From Leucobacter aridicollis (lineage in GTDB: Bacteria > Actinomycetota > Actinomycetes > Actinomycetales > Microbacteriaceae), in NCBI RefSeq assembly GCF_013409595.1, contig NZ_JACCBD010000001.1, forward strand, positions 3,348,001 to 3,412,000: a stretch of 64,000 bases of DNA, given 5' to 3'. Position numbers and translations under genes: made by a program. This document shows, piece after piece, positions 8,701-16,185 of the stretch; the first letter of the stretch is position 1; the number at the start of each line of letters is the position of its first letter. Below the pieces are notes generated by a model that was given only the letters and a program-made list of their open reading frames with translations, had not been told where the DNA came from and searched no databases.

Positions 8701-10150
8701 CGATGAGCGGAACACCGAGCGCGTAGTCCTCGACCTCGCCGGCAGATCCGACGCCGGTGGGAACGAGCACGCCGGTAGGCTCGAGGTCGTCACTCGTCGA
8801 TGCGATGCGCAGCCGCAGGTACACGGTGGGGTCGACGCCCGCCGGCAGATCAAGCTCGGCCAGCGACGGCCAGGTCAGCACCGCCGCGTTGCCCTCACAC
8901 TTTGCGATCTCTGAACGCTCGCCGGTCGGGTCGAAGGTGCCATCGAGGTTCCAGTCAAGCCAGCCGGCGACGTAGCCGTCGCCGCGGCATTCCACGCTGA
9001 GCGGTGCGCCGTCGTTGAAAAGTGTCCCCTTCTCCGTCTTCGGGAGGTCGATGAGCGGGAGTGCGTCCTCGTCGCTGCCAGACCAGTCCTCGCCGGCGCT
9101 CGTGGAGCTCGCGTTGCGGCCGCTCTCGTCGTCGAGCAGCGCATCCCAGCTGTAGAGGTGGTGCGTCTCGGCGTCGATGTGCTTGCCGAGCGTCAGCGGC
9201 GACTCGCCGGGGTAGCCGAGCTCGAAGTCCGACGCGAAGACATCCTTCGGCCCACCGGCGGGGTCGATGACGCCGCCCTCCCACTGGGGCTGGAACACGG
9301 CGCCGGCAGCGCCGTAGGACTTGGGGGCGTCACCGAAGTCGGTGCTCATCACCATGCCGAGGGCGACGGCGCTGTGCGCGCCGCCCTTCACGGTGATATG
9401 CGCCGAGGTCGCGCCCTCCATGAAGGCGATGGCCATCGGGCCGTAGCCACTTCCCCAAGCGACGCACTCAAAGCGGTTCGGCGCGAACCGGAGCCCACCC
9501 TCAGCGGTTGGGGTCGCGAGCGTCGTGTCCTCGGGCGCGCACTCGGGGCTCTTCATGCGGTCGATAATTCGCCAGGTGACATCCGTGCCGACCGGCCGGG
9601 GGTCGGCCTGCAGGTACTCGTCACCCTGGGTGTTGCTCGACTCGGCGTCGGCAACCACGAGGCCCTGGAGCGGGATCTCGAAGCTGGAACCGTCGGCCGT
9701 CACGTAGTCGGCCGTGCAGGAAATCGTGAACGTGGGGGCAGTCCTAGCAACCGTGTTGGTGATGCCCGTCACCATCGTGTTGGCGGTACCGGGGCCACCC
9801 GCGTAGTACAGGTAGGGCAGCGCATCGCCCGAGAAGTCACCGGAACGATAGGTGCTGATCTGCCCCTCGACATCGGTAATGGAGCACGTTGAAACGATCT
9901 TGTCGTCGCCGATTTGGCGTTCGTTCGTGTACGGGGTGCCGTCGGCGATCGGCTGCGCCTCCTCCCCGAAGGAGAACCAGTCGATGGACGCGCGGTGGCG
10001 GCCTTCGCCGCCCTCAGCGAACTGGGCCTGCGCGGCGAGTGGCGCGGTCACGAGGCTGCCAACGACAACGGTGGCTCCGAGCAGCATCGAGAGCGCTGCT
10101 CCGAGCCGCGACCGTCGCTTCGTCTGCGTGCGACTACTCTTCCAAGACAT
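2714..10150 (-). CDS. Giant cell-wall-anchored adhesin with 14 DUF11 repeats
   Basis: 2478 residues from the ATG at 10150, which is followed directly by an export signal (basic SWKSSRTQTKRRSR, hydrophobic core, APLAAQAQ cleavage region); the frame stays open 33 codons further up. Residues about 40-470 form an N-terminal head resembling CshA-type non-repetitive/GEVED regions (DFGDAPKSYGA near 300, GEVEDYALG near 468). Then follow 14 DUF11-type beta-sandwich modules of roughly 130-140 residues, most with TYTLTFDN, VLDDA and VTYTV blocks, and nearly all ending in C-x6-C (for example CEPGDDSC). The C-terminus has a sorting signal: LEETG, hydrophobic helix, RRKR. It should be an extended surface stalk presenting the head for adhesion or cell-cell contact. 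Neighbours are a LuxR regulator and a second surface protein. Ligand unknown. Confidence 0.85.
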   Translation of the reverse strand: MSWKSSRTQTKRRSRLGAALSMLLGATVVVGSLVTAPLAAQAQFAEGGEGRHRASIDWFSFGEEAQPIADGTPYTNERQIGDDKIVSTCSITDVEGQISTYRSGDFSGDALPYLYYAGGPGTANTMVTGITNTVARTAPTFTISCTADYVTADGSSFEIPLQGLVVADAESSNTQGDEYLQADPRPVGTDVTWRIIDRMKSPECAPEDTTLATPTAEGGLRFAPNRFECVAWGSGYGPMAIAFMEGATSAHITVKGGAHSAVALGMVMSTDFGDAPKSYGAAGAVFQPQWEGGVIDPAGGPKDVFASDFELGYPGESPLTLGKHIDAETHHLYSWDALLDDESGRNASSTSAGEDWSGSDEDALPLIDLPKTEKGTLFNDGAPLSVECRGDGYVAGWLDWNLDGTFDPTGERSEIAKCEGNAAVLTWPSLAELDLPAGVDPTVYLRLRIASTSDDLEPTGVLVPTGVGSAGEVEDYALGVPLIEAAKESTPLSGTPVLVDDEITYTLTFQNVGNVPGEIVYDDFLAGVLDKADFVPDSIVVESPNGSTADIKAEEPTGDPARIDIAGTLEPGQIVNISYKVKVTSKTAGDLLENYLLHVDDAGEPPEKFDECVESNPRCTSHTVLAPDLQVRKSSLPADGQTVKPGQLVTYHLDFENRGDADAENVNFTDDLSEVLKYADVLPDSIRVIGAAVPGSPPPPAPEQYSLEANFDKDAQSLNVTGKLYAEHSGRVEYVVRVHDPITPPEGGGTPALTNFLHPDGTEPPATCEPGDELCTTHPVDLPKLVVSKKANPASGESVVAGQDLTYTLTFDNSAGTAPATVKYTDDLTDVLDDAVVKTDPTASAAGLTPELDGNTLAINGTVPAGQTTTVSYVVTVNPDGERGNEQLGNFLFETGVDPPTTCEPGDDTCTTHPVDEPDLTVSKSAAPATGEAVVAGDTVTYTLTFDNTDGTAPAAVNHVDDLADVLDDADVVTEPTASASDLVAARTGASLSVTGAVPAGKVITVTYSVQVKADEARGNEQLANFLFPEGTEPPTTCEPGDDSCTTHPVQKPELKVSKSADPAAGESVVAGNEVTYTLTFDNTAGTAPATVNHVDNLSDVLDDAELVDGPTVVPASALTGTINEATGEFPIAGTLAAGATATVTYTVKVKADGDRGNEQLANFLFEEGAEPPTTCEPGDETCTTHPVQKPELKVSKSADPATGEAVVAGDEVTYTLTFDNTAGTAASAIGHVDNLSDVLDDAELVDGPTVDPAGSLTGTINEETGEFPITGTLAAGAKATVSYTVKVKADGDRGNEQLANFLFEEGAEPPTTCEPGDDSCTTHPVQKPELKVSKGAASESGNDFVTAGEKLTYTLTFDNSAGTAPAAVQHVDHLAGVLDDADLTDGPTSSDPDALAAALSDDGTQIGVTGAVPAGAVVTVTYVVTVKADGERGDNSLANFLAEEGVDPPTTCEPGDETCTVTPAPELTYTKAAVSESGNDFVTAGEKLTYTLTFDNSKGTAPAALNHVDDLSKVLDDADVTDGPTSSDPANVTAALDGGAERISVTGSVPAGQVVTVTYVVTVKADGERGDNTLANFLLEEGAEPPVTCLPGDETCTETHVPELVLSKSSDPASGEPVIADQEITYTLTFDNSVGKAPAAVNHVDDLSDVLDDAELVDGPTVVPAGALAGEVTDGVFVITGELAAGATATVSYTVQVKADGDRGNEQLANFLFEEGAEPPTTCEPGDDTCTTHPAQSADVSVKKSVDPASGTEVVAGQAVTYTLTFENSGEAPGNVDYTDDLSDVLDDAGITVEPTSSDASLTPNRTGDELRVTGRLAAGATVTVTYEVTVNADGERGNDHLGNVVVETGEEPVCDPEAENCTENPVVFPVIDAQKGSDPESGTVLHAGDDVTYTLTFTNSGTGAGELAFRDRLEEVLDTADIVSGPTVAQGEGSSATAVVNGEGIDIAGTIAPGGTVTVSYTARLHSEVAHGARLTNYLLAPGESVPGLCLPENPRCTDHPAVAPELDVDKSSDPASGEAVEAGQVVTYTLWFHNWSPAEKRVDYVDTLTDVLDDATFVEGSLTVDSTALKAVRSGDKIRITGTLGSDTEATVTYQVTVKPDAERVPEGEAPAGTTPNQLGNVVVESGQEPPAVCEPGDWHCTVNPMPNVIAKKSADPASGETVMEGQELTYTLHFENVGTAAGQVAFRDTLRDVLDDADFVDGSLVASEGLEASGPTANEILVTGSLEAGATGTVEYSVTVKPDTERESDGNNQLANFVFGEGTEPPTTCEPGDDSCTTHPAPDLVVSKGVDPESGTTVAAGQELTYTLTFSNAGNAAGEVAYEDHLAGVLDDATLVSGPESDSALLSAKLDGDRILIAGELHPGETVRVTYTVRVLGDAERGDSVLGNFVVKPGVTPPAVCEPGSTLCTENPVSPTPVKPVPPLEETGGASTLPWLLGGGAVILLGAALLLVRRKRGGDSAESPAGSAESTDGN

Positions 10151-10657
10151 CTTTCCCCCACCCCCAAGGCCGTCGCCAGCCTCACCACGTTGAGTGTCCT
10201 TGTAGCGCGACTGCGATTCAAGGACTTCTCTGAATGAAAATCGATTCACATAATTCGTTAATTATCTGCAAATATACACAGCGTTTTCAGTCCTGCCTAC
10301 GGGCAATCTCACTGAAGCACACTGCTGACATCATTGAAATTCCGGGGTTTTCAGGTGGTTGCCCCGCGAGCCGCCGCCTCGGTCCTGCTCCAGGATGAGT
10401 AGTCGCACGGGCGGCTCGCGCGACCCATTGCGTATCCACAAGAGGCGCATTGAGTGGCACACTCAGCGGGCGCGCGGGCCGGGCTCTTCGCCTCGGCGCA
10501 GAACCCGAGTCCCCCACCGCCTCGCGCATGAGCGAACATGCACGGGACACACGGCGCGAGAAACGTATAAAATTCAACAACACGGTGCGGCCAGGGTGGC
10601 CGCGTTGAGACCTCGGCGTACTCACACTGAGGTGGGGGCCAAGAAAGAAGCGATGGA
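10151..10657. promoter_or_regulatory. Intergenic divergent promoter region, adhesin / LuxR regulator
   Basis: About 500 bp without a convincing gene. The part just upstream of the adhesin (10230-10290) is markedly AT-rich for this genome (for example ATTCGTTAATTATCTG and AAATATACAC) and probably carries the adhesin promoter. No operator could be assigned. Confidence 0.4.
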
Positions 10658-13258
10658 ATGCGCGCAAAAGAACTGAGCAGGCTTCTCCACCACGCGCGCC
10701 GCCACGAGAGCGTCCGGCTCGTTTCGAGCAAAGAGTTCGGCCGCACGACGCTCCTCGACGAGCTCGACGAGGCGCTGCATGCGCAGGGCTTCACCGTCAT
10801 CCGCATCGCCGGTGAGCCGACGCTGTCCAACACCCGCTACGGCGTGCTCCGCCAGGCGCTGTCCGCGTCGGACCGGCTCGGTCCGCAGACCACGCCGAGC
10901 GAAGCGCGCGACATCGTCGCGATCGAGCTCAGCCGTTCGCCAAACCCTGTGATCCTGATCGATGATGCGGAATGGCTCGACCTGCACTCCGCAGAGGCGC
11001 TCGCCCCGCTCTTCGAGCGGGACACGGTCTCCGGGGTGTTCGTCACACCGCCGTTCCAGAACCTCACGGCCGAACAGCGCGTGATCTCGCACATGCTCAG
11101 GGCCGAAGCGCGTGTCGAGCTCAGTGCGCTGAGCTTCGAGCAGGTCGGCGTCCTCTCCCAGCGCACCCTGCAGGGAAACGTCAGCCCCGAGATCACGTCT
11201 GAGATCTTCTCGATGTCGTCGGGCATCACCGGAGTCGCAGCCGACATCCTGCGCACCGCCCAAGCCGCGGGGCAGCTCGTCCAGCACCCCGACCGCTGGG
11301 TCTCCGCAGAGCGCAGACTCTGGAACGAGGGGCTCGAGGAGATTATCGAACGACTGCTCGCGCCGCTCGACGACACCGCGATCCGCCTGCTGCACGCGCT
11401 CTCGCTCGTCGGCGATCTCGCCGCCGACGAGTTCCAGAACTTCGACCCCGTCTCGGCGGACAAGCTCTCACGCAGCGGGCTCGTGACCGTGTTCCGCGAC
11501 CCTCAGGGGCGCTCTCGCGTCTCCCCGCGCCCCGCGCTCGTCGCCGATTACTTCAGGCAGCGCCCGGTCGACCTCCTCCACATTGCGGCGCGCGAGCTCC
11601 TCGAACGCTTCGCCGCGACTAGCGGCGAGAACGGCGGATCGCCGTTTGACCTTCTCGCGCTGCGCGCCGACTTCCATTCCATGCACTCGGACACCGAGGA
11701 GACCCACAACGCTGGGCTCGCACGCTTCCTCCGCGAGCAGACCGAGCACAAGTTGATCCTGTCTGGCAGGGAGTGGCGACGCAACCAGGACCCCGCCCGG
11801 GCGCTTGCGTACCTGGACACGCTGCTGCAGTCGGGCAGCTACGTCGCGACGGCTCTCGAGGTGCTCGAGCGCACGTCGCCCGAGGCGGCGACGGACTCCG
11901 AACTGCTCCAGCTCGCCCTCCACGAGCAGATCCTCAGGCAACAGGGCATCCCGTTGCCGCCGCGCCACTCGGACGCGCTCAGACGGCTCCACCCGAGCTT
12001 CGCGCCCGCGCTCGACGCCTACGACATGTACCTGAAGTTTGGGACCGAGGGCCTCGGCGACGAGGTCAAGCAGTGGCTTGGCGACCCTGGCGTCGACCCC
12101 GTAGGTTTCAGCCGCACGATCACCGCCTACATCCGGACGGCTTCGGGCGAGATGCTGTCCGAAGAAGAGATCGCCGAGTCGGAGCTTTCGCTGCCCATCC
12201 AGCGCGTCATCTCCGAGCAGAGCAGGCTCGTAACACTTGCCAGGCGTGCGGTTGCGCTCGACGCCGTCGAGGAGCTCCTCGTCGACCCCCTCAGTCTGGG
12301 TCCGGGCGACGATCCTGTTCCGTTCCTCGTAAACTCGTATGTTCGCGCCCAGCTGCTCCTCGGCATCGGTCGAGTCACGCAGGCGCGTCAGGTGCTCAGC
12401 CAGGCGCTCTCCATCGGTGACCTTGACCTGCGGTACGGCGCGCTCTACGCGGCCATGCTCCGCTGGTCGGCCTTCCTGCACCACCGCGACGGACGGGCAG
12501 ACATCGCGCAGGCGCTGCTCGTCGAGAGCCACGGATACGCCTCGCTGCGCGGCCCGATGCCGGCCATGCGGCCGGAGTTCGGCGACGCCCTTGAGGTGCT
12601 GCTGACCGGCGACCGTCAGGCCGCCGGCAAGCTCTTCTTCAAGGAGTCGCGCGAGTGCTATGAGCGCTCCTTCTTCGACGCCGCCTGGTCGACCGCGCGA
12701 TTCGCGTTCCAGCTCGCACCGTCCGAGGACACGCTGCAGATGCTTGTGAAGATCAGTCAGAAGGAGACGTTTGGCTGGACCGGTCCGCTCATCGACTTCG
12801 CGCGGGCCGCGCTGCACCAGGACCCCAAGCTCATGGTCTACCTTGGAGAGCTCGTCACGCAGTCCGAGCTCACGACCGCCGCGGACTTCCTGGAGGACGT
12901 CGAGTTTGCGCAGCGGGAGGCTGGGTTGGAGCTCGAACCGGACTTTGTGCGCGCCGTGTCCGAGGCCCACCAGTCGTTCCAGATTTACCGTGAGCCGTTG
13001 AGCCACATCGTCGTGCGCGAGCAGGTGAGCCAGGTCGACACGCTCACGCCGCGCGAGCGTGAGATCGCGCCGCTGACGGCGACGCTCAGCAACCGGGAGA
13101 TCGCCGACCGCCTCACGCTCAGCGTGCGCACCGTCGAGAACCACATCGCCCGCTCGATGAAGAAACTCGGGATTTCGTCGCGCAGCGCCCTGAGCGCCGC
13201 AATGTCGAACGCGCCGAAGAGCACGGGAGCTCCGTCAGCCGACGGGACCCCAGCCTAA
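10658..13258 (+). CDS. Large LuxR-family regulator with AAA-type ATPase domain
   Basis: 866 residues, the size of LAL/MalT-like regulators. An N-terminal ATPase-like domain shows Walker B (VILIDDAEW, 98-106), but the P-loop position reads SSKEFGRTT (23-31) instead of GxxGxGK(S/T), so nucleotide binding may be weak or absent. A long helical, TPR-like middle follows. A clear LuxR helix-turn-helix lies at about 796-850 (LTPREREIA, NREIADRLTLSVRTVENHIARSMKKLGI). It is divergent from the giant adhesin and upstream of the choice-of-anchor A gene in the same direction, so control of both surface proteins is a natural inference. The effector is unknown. Confidence 0.88.
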   Translation: MRAKELSRLLHHARRHESVRLVSSKEFGRTTLLDELDEALHAQGFTVIRIAGEPTLSNTRYGVLRQALSASDRLGPQTTPSEARDIVAIELSRSPNPVILIDDAEWLDLHSAEALAPLFERDTVSGVFVTPPFQNLTAEQRVISHMLRAEARVELSALSFEQVGVLSQRTLQGNVSPEITSEIFSMSSGITGVAADILRTAQAAGQLVQHPDRWVSAERRLWNEGLEEIIERLLAPLDDTAIRLLHALSLVGDLAADEFQNFDPVSADKLSRSGLVTVFRDPQGRSRVSPRPALVADYFRQRPVDLLHIAARELLERFAATSGENGGSPFDLLALRADFHSMHSDTEETHNAGLARFLREQTEHKLILSGREWRRNQDPARALAYLDTLLQSGSYVATALEVLERTSPEAATDSELLQLALHEQILRQQGIPLPPRHSDALRRLHPSFAPALDAYDMYLKFGTEGLGDEVKQWLGDPGVDPVGFSRTITAYIRTASGEMLSEEEIAESELSLPIQRVISEQSRLVTLARRAVALDAVEELLVDPLSLGPGDDPVPFLVNSYVRAQLLLGIGRVTQARQVLSQALSIGDLDLRYGALYAAMLRWSAFLHHRDGRADIAQALLVESHGYASLRGPMPAMRPEFGDALEVLLTGDRQAAGKLFFKESRECYERSFFDAAWSTARFAFQLAPSEDTLQMLVKISQKETFGWTGPLIDFARAALHQDPKLMVYLGELVTQSELTTAADFLEDVEFAQREAGLELEPDFVRAVSEAHQSFQIYREPLSHIVVREQVSQVDTLTPREREIAPLTATLSNREIADRLTLSVRTVENHIARSMKKLGISSRSALSAAMSNAPKSTGAPSADGTPA

Positions 13259-13564
13259 CCAAGCGCGCGGCGTCGTTCGAGTGCCGCCAGCATCGTTGCC
13301 CAGACGAGAATCGCGGTTCACTTCCCACCTACCAGCTTTTTGGCGCGCGTCAAGCGTTACGGCAGACAAAGATCCAAATTCTCGCTGGCCGGAACTGCGC
13401 CCATCGCACAAGCTTTTCTTTTTGTTAGGAAAGTTTACGAATTCCGGATAGGTTTACCGTTAGCGCTCTCCGGAGGGGAAACCGGTGCGCGCGGCCACGC
13501 GGCGACGCCTCGTGGGGGGATTCACACGCTGCGGCGCTGCCGCGGCTGTTTTGGGGGTAGCAAC
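13259..13564. promoter_or_regulatory. Intergenic region upstream of the choice-of-anchor A gene
   Basis: About 300 bp with no supported gene; an upstream in-frame extension to 13340 lacks a signal sequence and ribosome site. It has an AT-richer patch at about 13405-13460 (CTTTTCTTTTTGTTAGGAAAG), the likeliest promoter of the downstream surface-protein gene. Confidence 0.4.
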
Positions 13565-15475
13565 GTGTCTCTGACTAGAACTCTGTCGACGGTGGCAAGT
13601 GCCGCTGCCCTCGCCGGCGCCACGCTTGTGGCCGTGCCGGCGATCGCGGTCGCCGCACCGATAGCGCCAGCCGCAAGCAGCGCGGAATCATGCATTCCAG
13701 CTGGCGGCGGCATCGGAACCGGCACGCCAAACGCCGTCGACGGCCAGGTCAATGTCTATGTCGGTGGCGACTTCACTCTCGTCTCCGGGGCCGAGCTCGA
13801 GGGCCTGCTCGTCGTCGAGGGCGACGCGACCTTCGGCGGCGCTGGCCTCTACAACACCGGCGTCGTCGGGGTCGGCTCCCTCCTTACCCCACCGCCGATG
13901 AGTGACATGATCCTCGTGGGCGGCGACATGTCCGTGGCAGAAGAGCGCCGACTGGACGTCGGGCACATTATTGGCGGCGGCGTCCGCGTTGGCGGCGTGA
14001 TCAACGCGGGCCCCCAGGCGATCGAGACCAACGGCGCTGAACGTGTCGAGGGTGTCGGCAAGGCGTCGGCTCTCGGCGACCGGGCCGCCGTCAGCGACGC
14101 CATCACGAGTCAGTCCGCGTCGTACGCGGCGATGCCGACAACCGGCACCGCGGCCGTGGAGTATGGAACGCTGACGCTCACCGGCGACGGCACGGCGAAC
14201 CGCCAGGTCTTTACGCTCGATGGCGCCACCGCCGCCAAGGCAGGCTCGCTGCAGCACAAGAACATCGACCCGGAGTCGATCGTCGTGATCAACGTCGTGG
14301 GCGACACCGCCCGGTTCGCCATGAGCTCGATGCTGCACGAGAACGGCACGGTGATGGACCCGATGAACGTCGACAAGGGCGCCTTCGGTGCGCTGACGCA
14401 GCGACTGCTCTGGAACTTCCCGACCGCTTCGGACGTCGTCATCGGCGGATCCGCACAGTTCCCTGGCTCCGTGCTCGTGGCGAACCCCGATTCGACGACC
14501 TCCGTGAAGGTTCCCGGCACCAACGGCCGCATGTGGGTCGCCGGTAATCTCACCCACGATCTCGGCAACGGCAGCGAGATTCACGCATTCCCGTTCCTTG
14601 ACGGCGACGTGTTTGGCTGCGGCCCGACCGAGCCGGAGGCACCGCTCGCGCAGCTCGCACAGCCGAGCGTCGAGCACGCCGTCTGCGCCGCAGACGGCAA
14701 GCCGTCGATTCCGACGGTCACGCTGCCCACGAGCGACGAGCTCAGCTACGTGCTCACGGGCAGGGTCGCCGCCGGCGAGACCGTCACCGTGACCGCGACG
14801 TCGCTGAGCGCCACCAAGATCGCTCCGCTCGCCGGATGGACCCTCGCCGCGGATTCGCTCTCGGCGACGCTGACGATCACGCTCGCGGACCGTACCTGCG
14901 AGGAACCCGTGACGCCGGACACCACCGTCACGCCGGCCGCGCCGACGGTCACGCAGGCGGTGTGCACGGAGGATGGTGCGGCTTCGCTCCCCACCCTTGA
15001 GGTGGCAGTAACCGAGGGGATCGACTACGCCGTCTCCGGCGACCTGCTGGCCGGGTCGACCGCAGTCGTGACCGCAACCGCCAAGCCCGGTTTTGTGCTC
15101 GCCCCCGCCACGGGCTGGGAGGCAACCGCCACTGGCGCTCAGCTCGTCGTGGTCTTTGAAGCGGTCAGCTGCACCACGAATCCCGAACAGCCGGGACCGA
15201 AGCCCGGCCCCGAACCGACCCCAAAGCCCGGCCCGGAGCCGACCCCAAAGCCGGGTCCGACCCCAAAGCCGGGTCCGACCCCAAAGCCGGGTCCGACCCC
15301 AACGCCGGCCCCGGTTCCGGTGCCGCACGACGCTCCGGCGGCCACCACAGGCCTGGCAGTCTCGGGAGCGGTGAGCCTCACCGCAATCGGGATCGGCGCA
15401 GCCGCGCTGCTGGTCCTCGGCGTGACAGTCCTCGTCGTCACGCGGGCTCGACGGTCGCAGGGCGCAGCCGAATAA
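13565..15475 (+). CDS. Choice-of-anchor A family cell-surface protein
   Basis: 636 residues from the GTG at 13565, chosen because TTTTGGGGG lies seven bases upstream and a signal peptide starts there (VSLTRTLSTVASAAALAG, cleavage near AVAAP). Residues about 40-360 match the choice-of-anchor A domain (CIPAGGGIGTGTPNAV, then YVGGDFTLVSGAELEGLLVVEGD). Two Cys-bounded beta modules of about 80 residues follow (starting PSVEHAVC and PTVTQAVC), then a Pro-rich wall spacer of repeated PKPGP units (about 570-610), then ATTG, a hydrophobic helix and TRARRSQ. It is probably a cell-wall or membrane-anchored surface protein; the sorting motif is not canonical. Its GC and codon use match the neighbours. 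Confidence 0.83.
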   Translation: MSLTRTLSTVASAAALAGATLVAVPAIAVAAPIAPAASSAESCIPAGGGIGTGTPNAVDGQVNVYVGGDFTLVSGAELEGLLVVEGDATFGGAGLYNTGVVGVGSLLTPPPMSDMILVGGDMSVAEERRLDVGHIIGGGVRVGGVINAGPQAIETNGAERVEGVGKASALGDRAAVSDAITSQSASYAAMPTTGTAAVEYGTLTLTGDGTANRQVFTLDGATAAKAGSLQHKNIDPESIVVINVVGDTARFAMSSMLHENGTVMDPMNVDKGAFGALTQRLLWNFPTASDVVIGGSAQFPGSVLVANPDSTTSVKVPGTNGRMWVAGNLTHDLGNGSEIHAFPFLDGDVFGCGPTEPEAPLAQLAQPSVEHAVCAADGKPSIPTVTLPTSDELSYVLTGRVAAGETVTVTATSLSATKIAPLAGWTLAADSLSATLTITLADRTCEEPVTPDTTVTPAAPTVTQAVCTEDGAASLPTLEVAVTEGIDYAVSGDLLAGSTAVVTATAKPGFVLAPATGWEATATGAQLVVVFEAVSCTTNPEQPGPKPGPEPTPKPGPEPTPKPGPTPKPGPTPKPGPTPTPAPVPVPHDAPAATTGLAVSGAVSLTAIGIGAAALLVLGVTVLVVTRARRSQGAAE

Positions 15476-15493
15476 GCCTCCCCGCGAGAAACC

Positions 15494-15541
15494 GAGCCGG
15501 CGTGCTGTCCTGATCCCTCAGGCCGCACGCCGGCTCTTCTT
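15494..15541 (+). terminator. Rho-independent-type terminator
   Basis: 12-bp stem GAGCCGGCGTGC (15494-15505) with GCACGCCGGCTC (15525-15536), followed by TTCTTAT, just after the choice-of-anchor A gene. Confidence 0.75.
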
Positions 15542-15697
15542 ATGGGCGCGGGTTGCTTCTCACAGGGAACTCACCAGAACTGCCCACGCAGCGTGGAGGG
15601 TGCCGCTGTTACGGTCGTAGACACCGGAGACACGCAACGCACCGTTCTGGGGGCGTCGACGCAAGTGCACCCCCAGTTCCGGAGGATGGAGGCACCG

Positions 15698-15877
15698 ATG
15701 CGAGAACCACGGCAACACCAGCAGGGCAATACGACGGGTCCCGACGACAATCCCGAGCTCGATGATCACGAAGGCGCCGACGCGTTCGAGACCAGTGAAT
15801 CCGCCCAGGAGGAGCCACGCAAGGGCTCAGGCGAGCGGCAGGACGAGGAAATCATCACACTCGACACTCCGGACTAA
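15698..15877 (+). CDS. Small acidic hydrophilic protein of unknown function
   Basis: 59 residues starting MREPRQHQQG. The ATG at 15698 has GGAGG five bases upstream, better than an ATG at 15686 that overlaps another GGAGG. The protein is rich in Asp, Glu, Gln and Ser with no hydrophobic core, so it is probably disordered. It lies 41 bp upstream of the SAP/Rho-N-like protein in the same direction and may form a two-gene transcript with it. No family recognised. Confidence 0.55.
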   Translation: MREPRQHQQGNTTGPDDNPELDDHEGADAFETSESAQEEPRKGSGERQDEEIITLDTPD

Positions 15878-15918
15878 GACGCGATCGCCGTGCCAGCACC
15901 GTCAGGAAGGAAGCACTC

Positions 15919-16185
15919 ATGCCAACGCAGAAGACCCCACAACTGAAAGATCCAGAACTCTACGATCGTCTCCGTGAGGAGGGAAACTCCGAGGAGAAGG
16001 CGGCGCGGATCTCGAACGCCGCGGCGCGCGAGGGAAGATCGACGGTCGGCCGCCGGGGTGGTGAAGCCGAGGACTACGAGGATCGCACGGTGCCCGAGCT
16101 ACGCGACCGTGCGAAGGAACTGGGACTCACCGGCTACTCTCGCAAGCGCAAGGCCGAGCTCATTCGAATGCTCCGCGAGCACTAG
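15919..16185 (+). CDS. Small protein with SAP/Rho-N-like C-terminal domain (DUF7218-type)
   Basis: 88 residues with GTCAGGAAGGAAG upstream. The N-terminal half (KDPELYDRLREEGNSEEKAARISNAA) resembles small stress-type DUF7218 proteins. The C-terminal half (VPELRDRAKELGLTGYSRKRKAELIRMLRE, given here as VPELRDRAKELGL plus RKRKAELIRML) is a helix-extended-helix typical of Rho N-terminal/SAP nucleic-acid-binding modules. It probably binds nucleic acid; the role is unknown. Its stop overlaps the stop of the convergent mug gene. Confidence 0.72.
   Translation: MPTQKTPQLKDPELYDRLREEGNSEEKAARISNAAAREGRSTVGRRGGEAEDYEDRTVPELRDRAKELGLTGYSRKRKAELIRMLREH

Noticed and set aside
4949-9892. Long plus-strand open frames (for example 6029-8002 and 4949-5983)
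   Set aside because: They are mirror frames of the repetitive minus-strand adhesin, with no ribosome sites or recognised motifs and Arg/His/Val-rich composition typical of antisense reading.
11468-13144. A 558-codon minus-strand frame
   Set aside because: Antisense to the LuxR regulator; no motifs.
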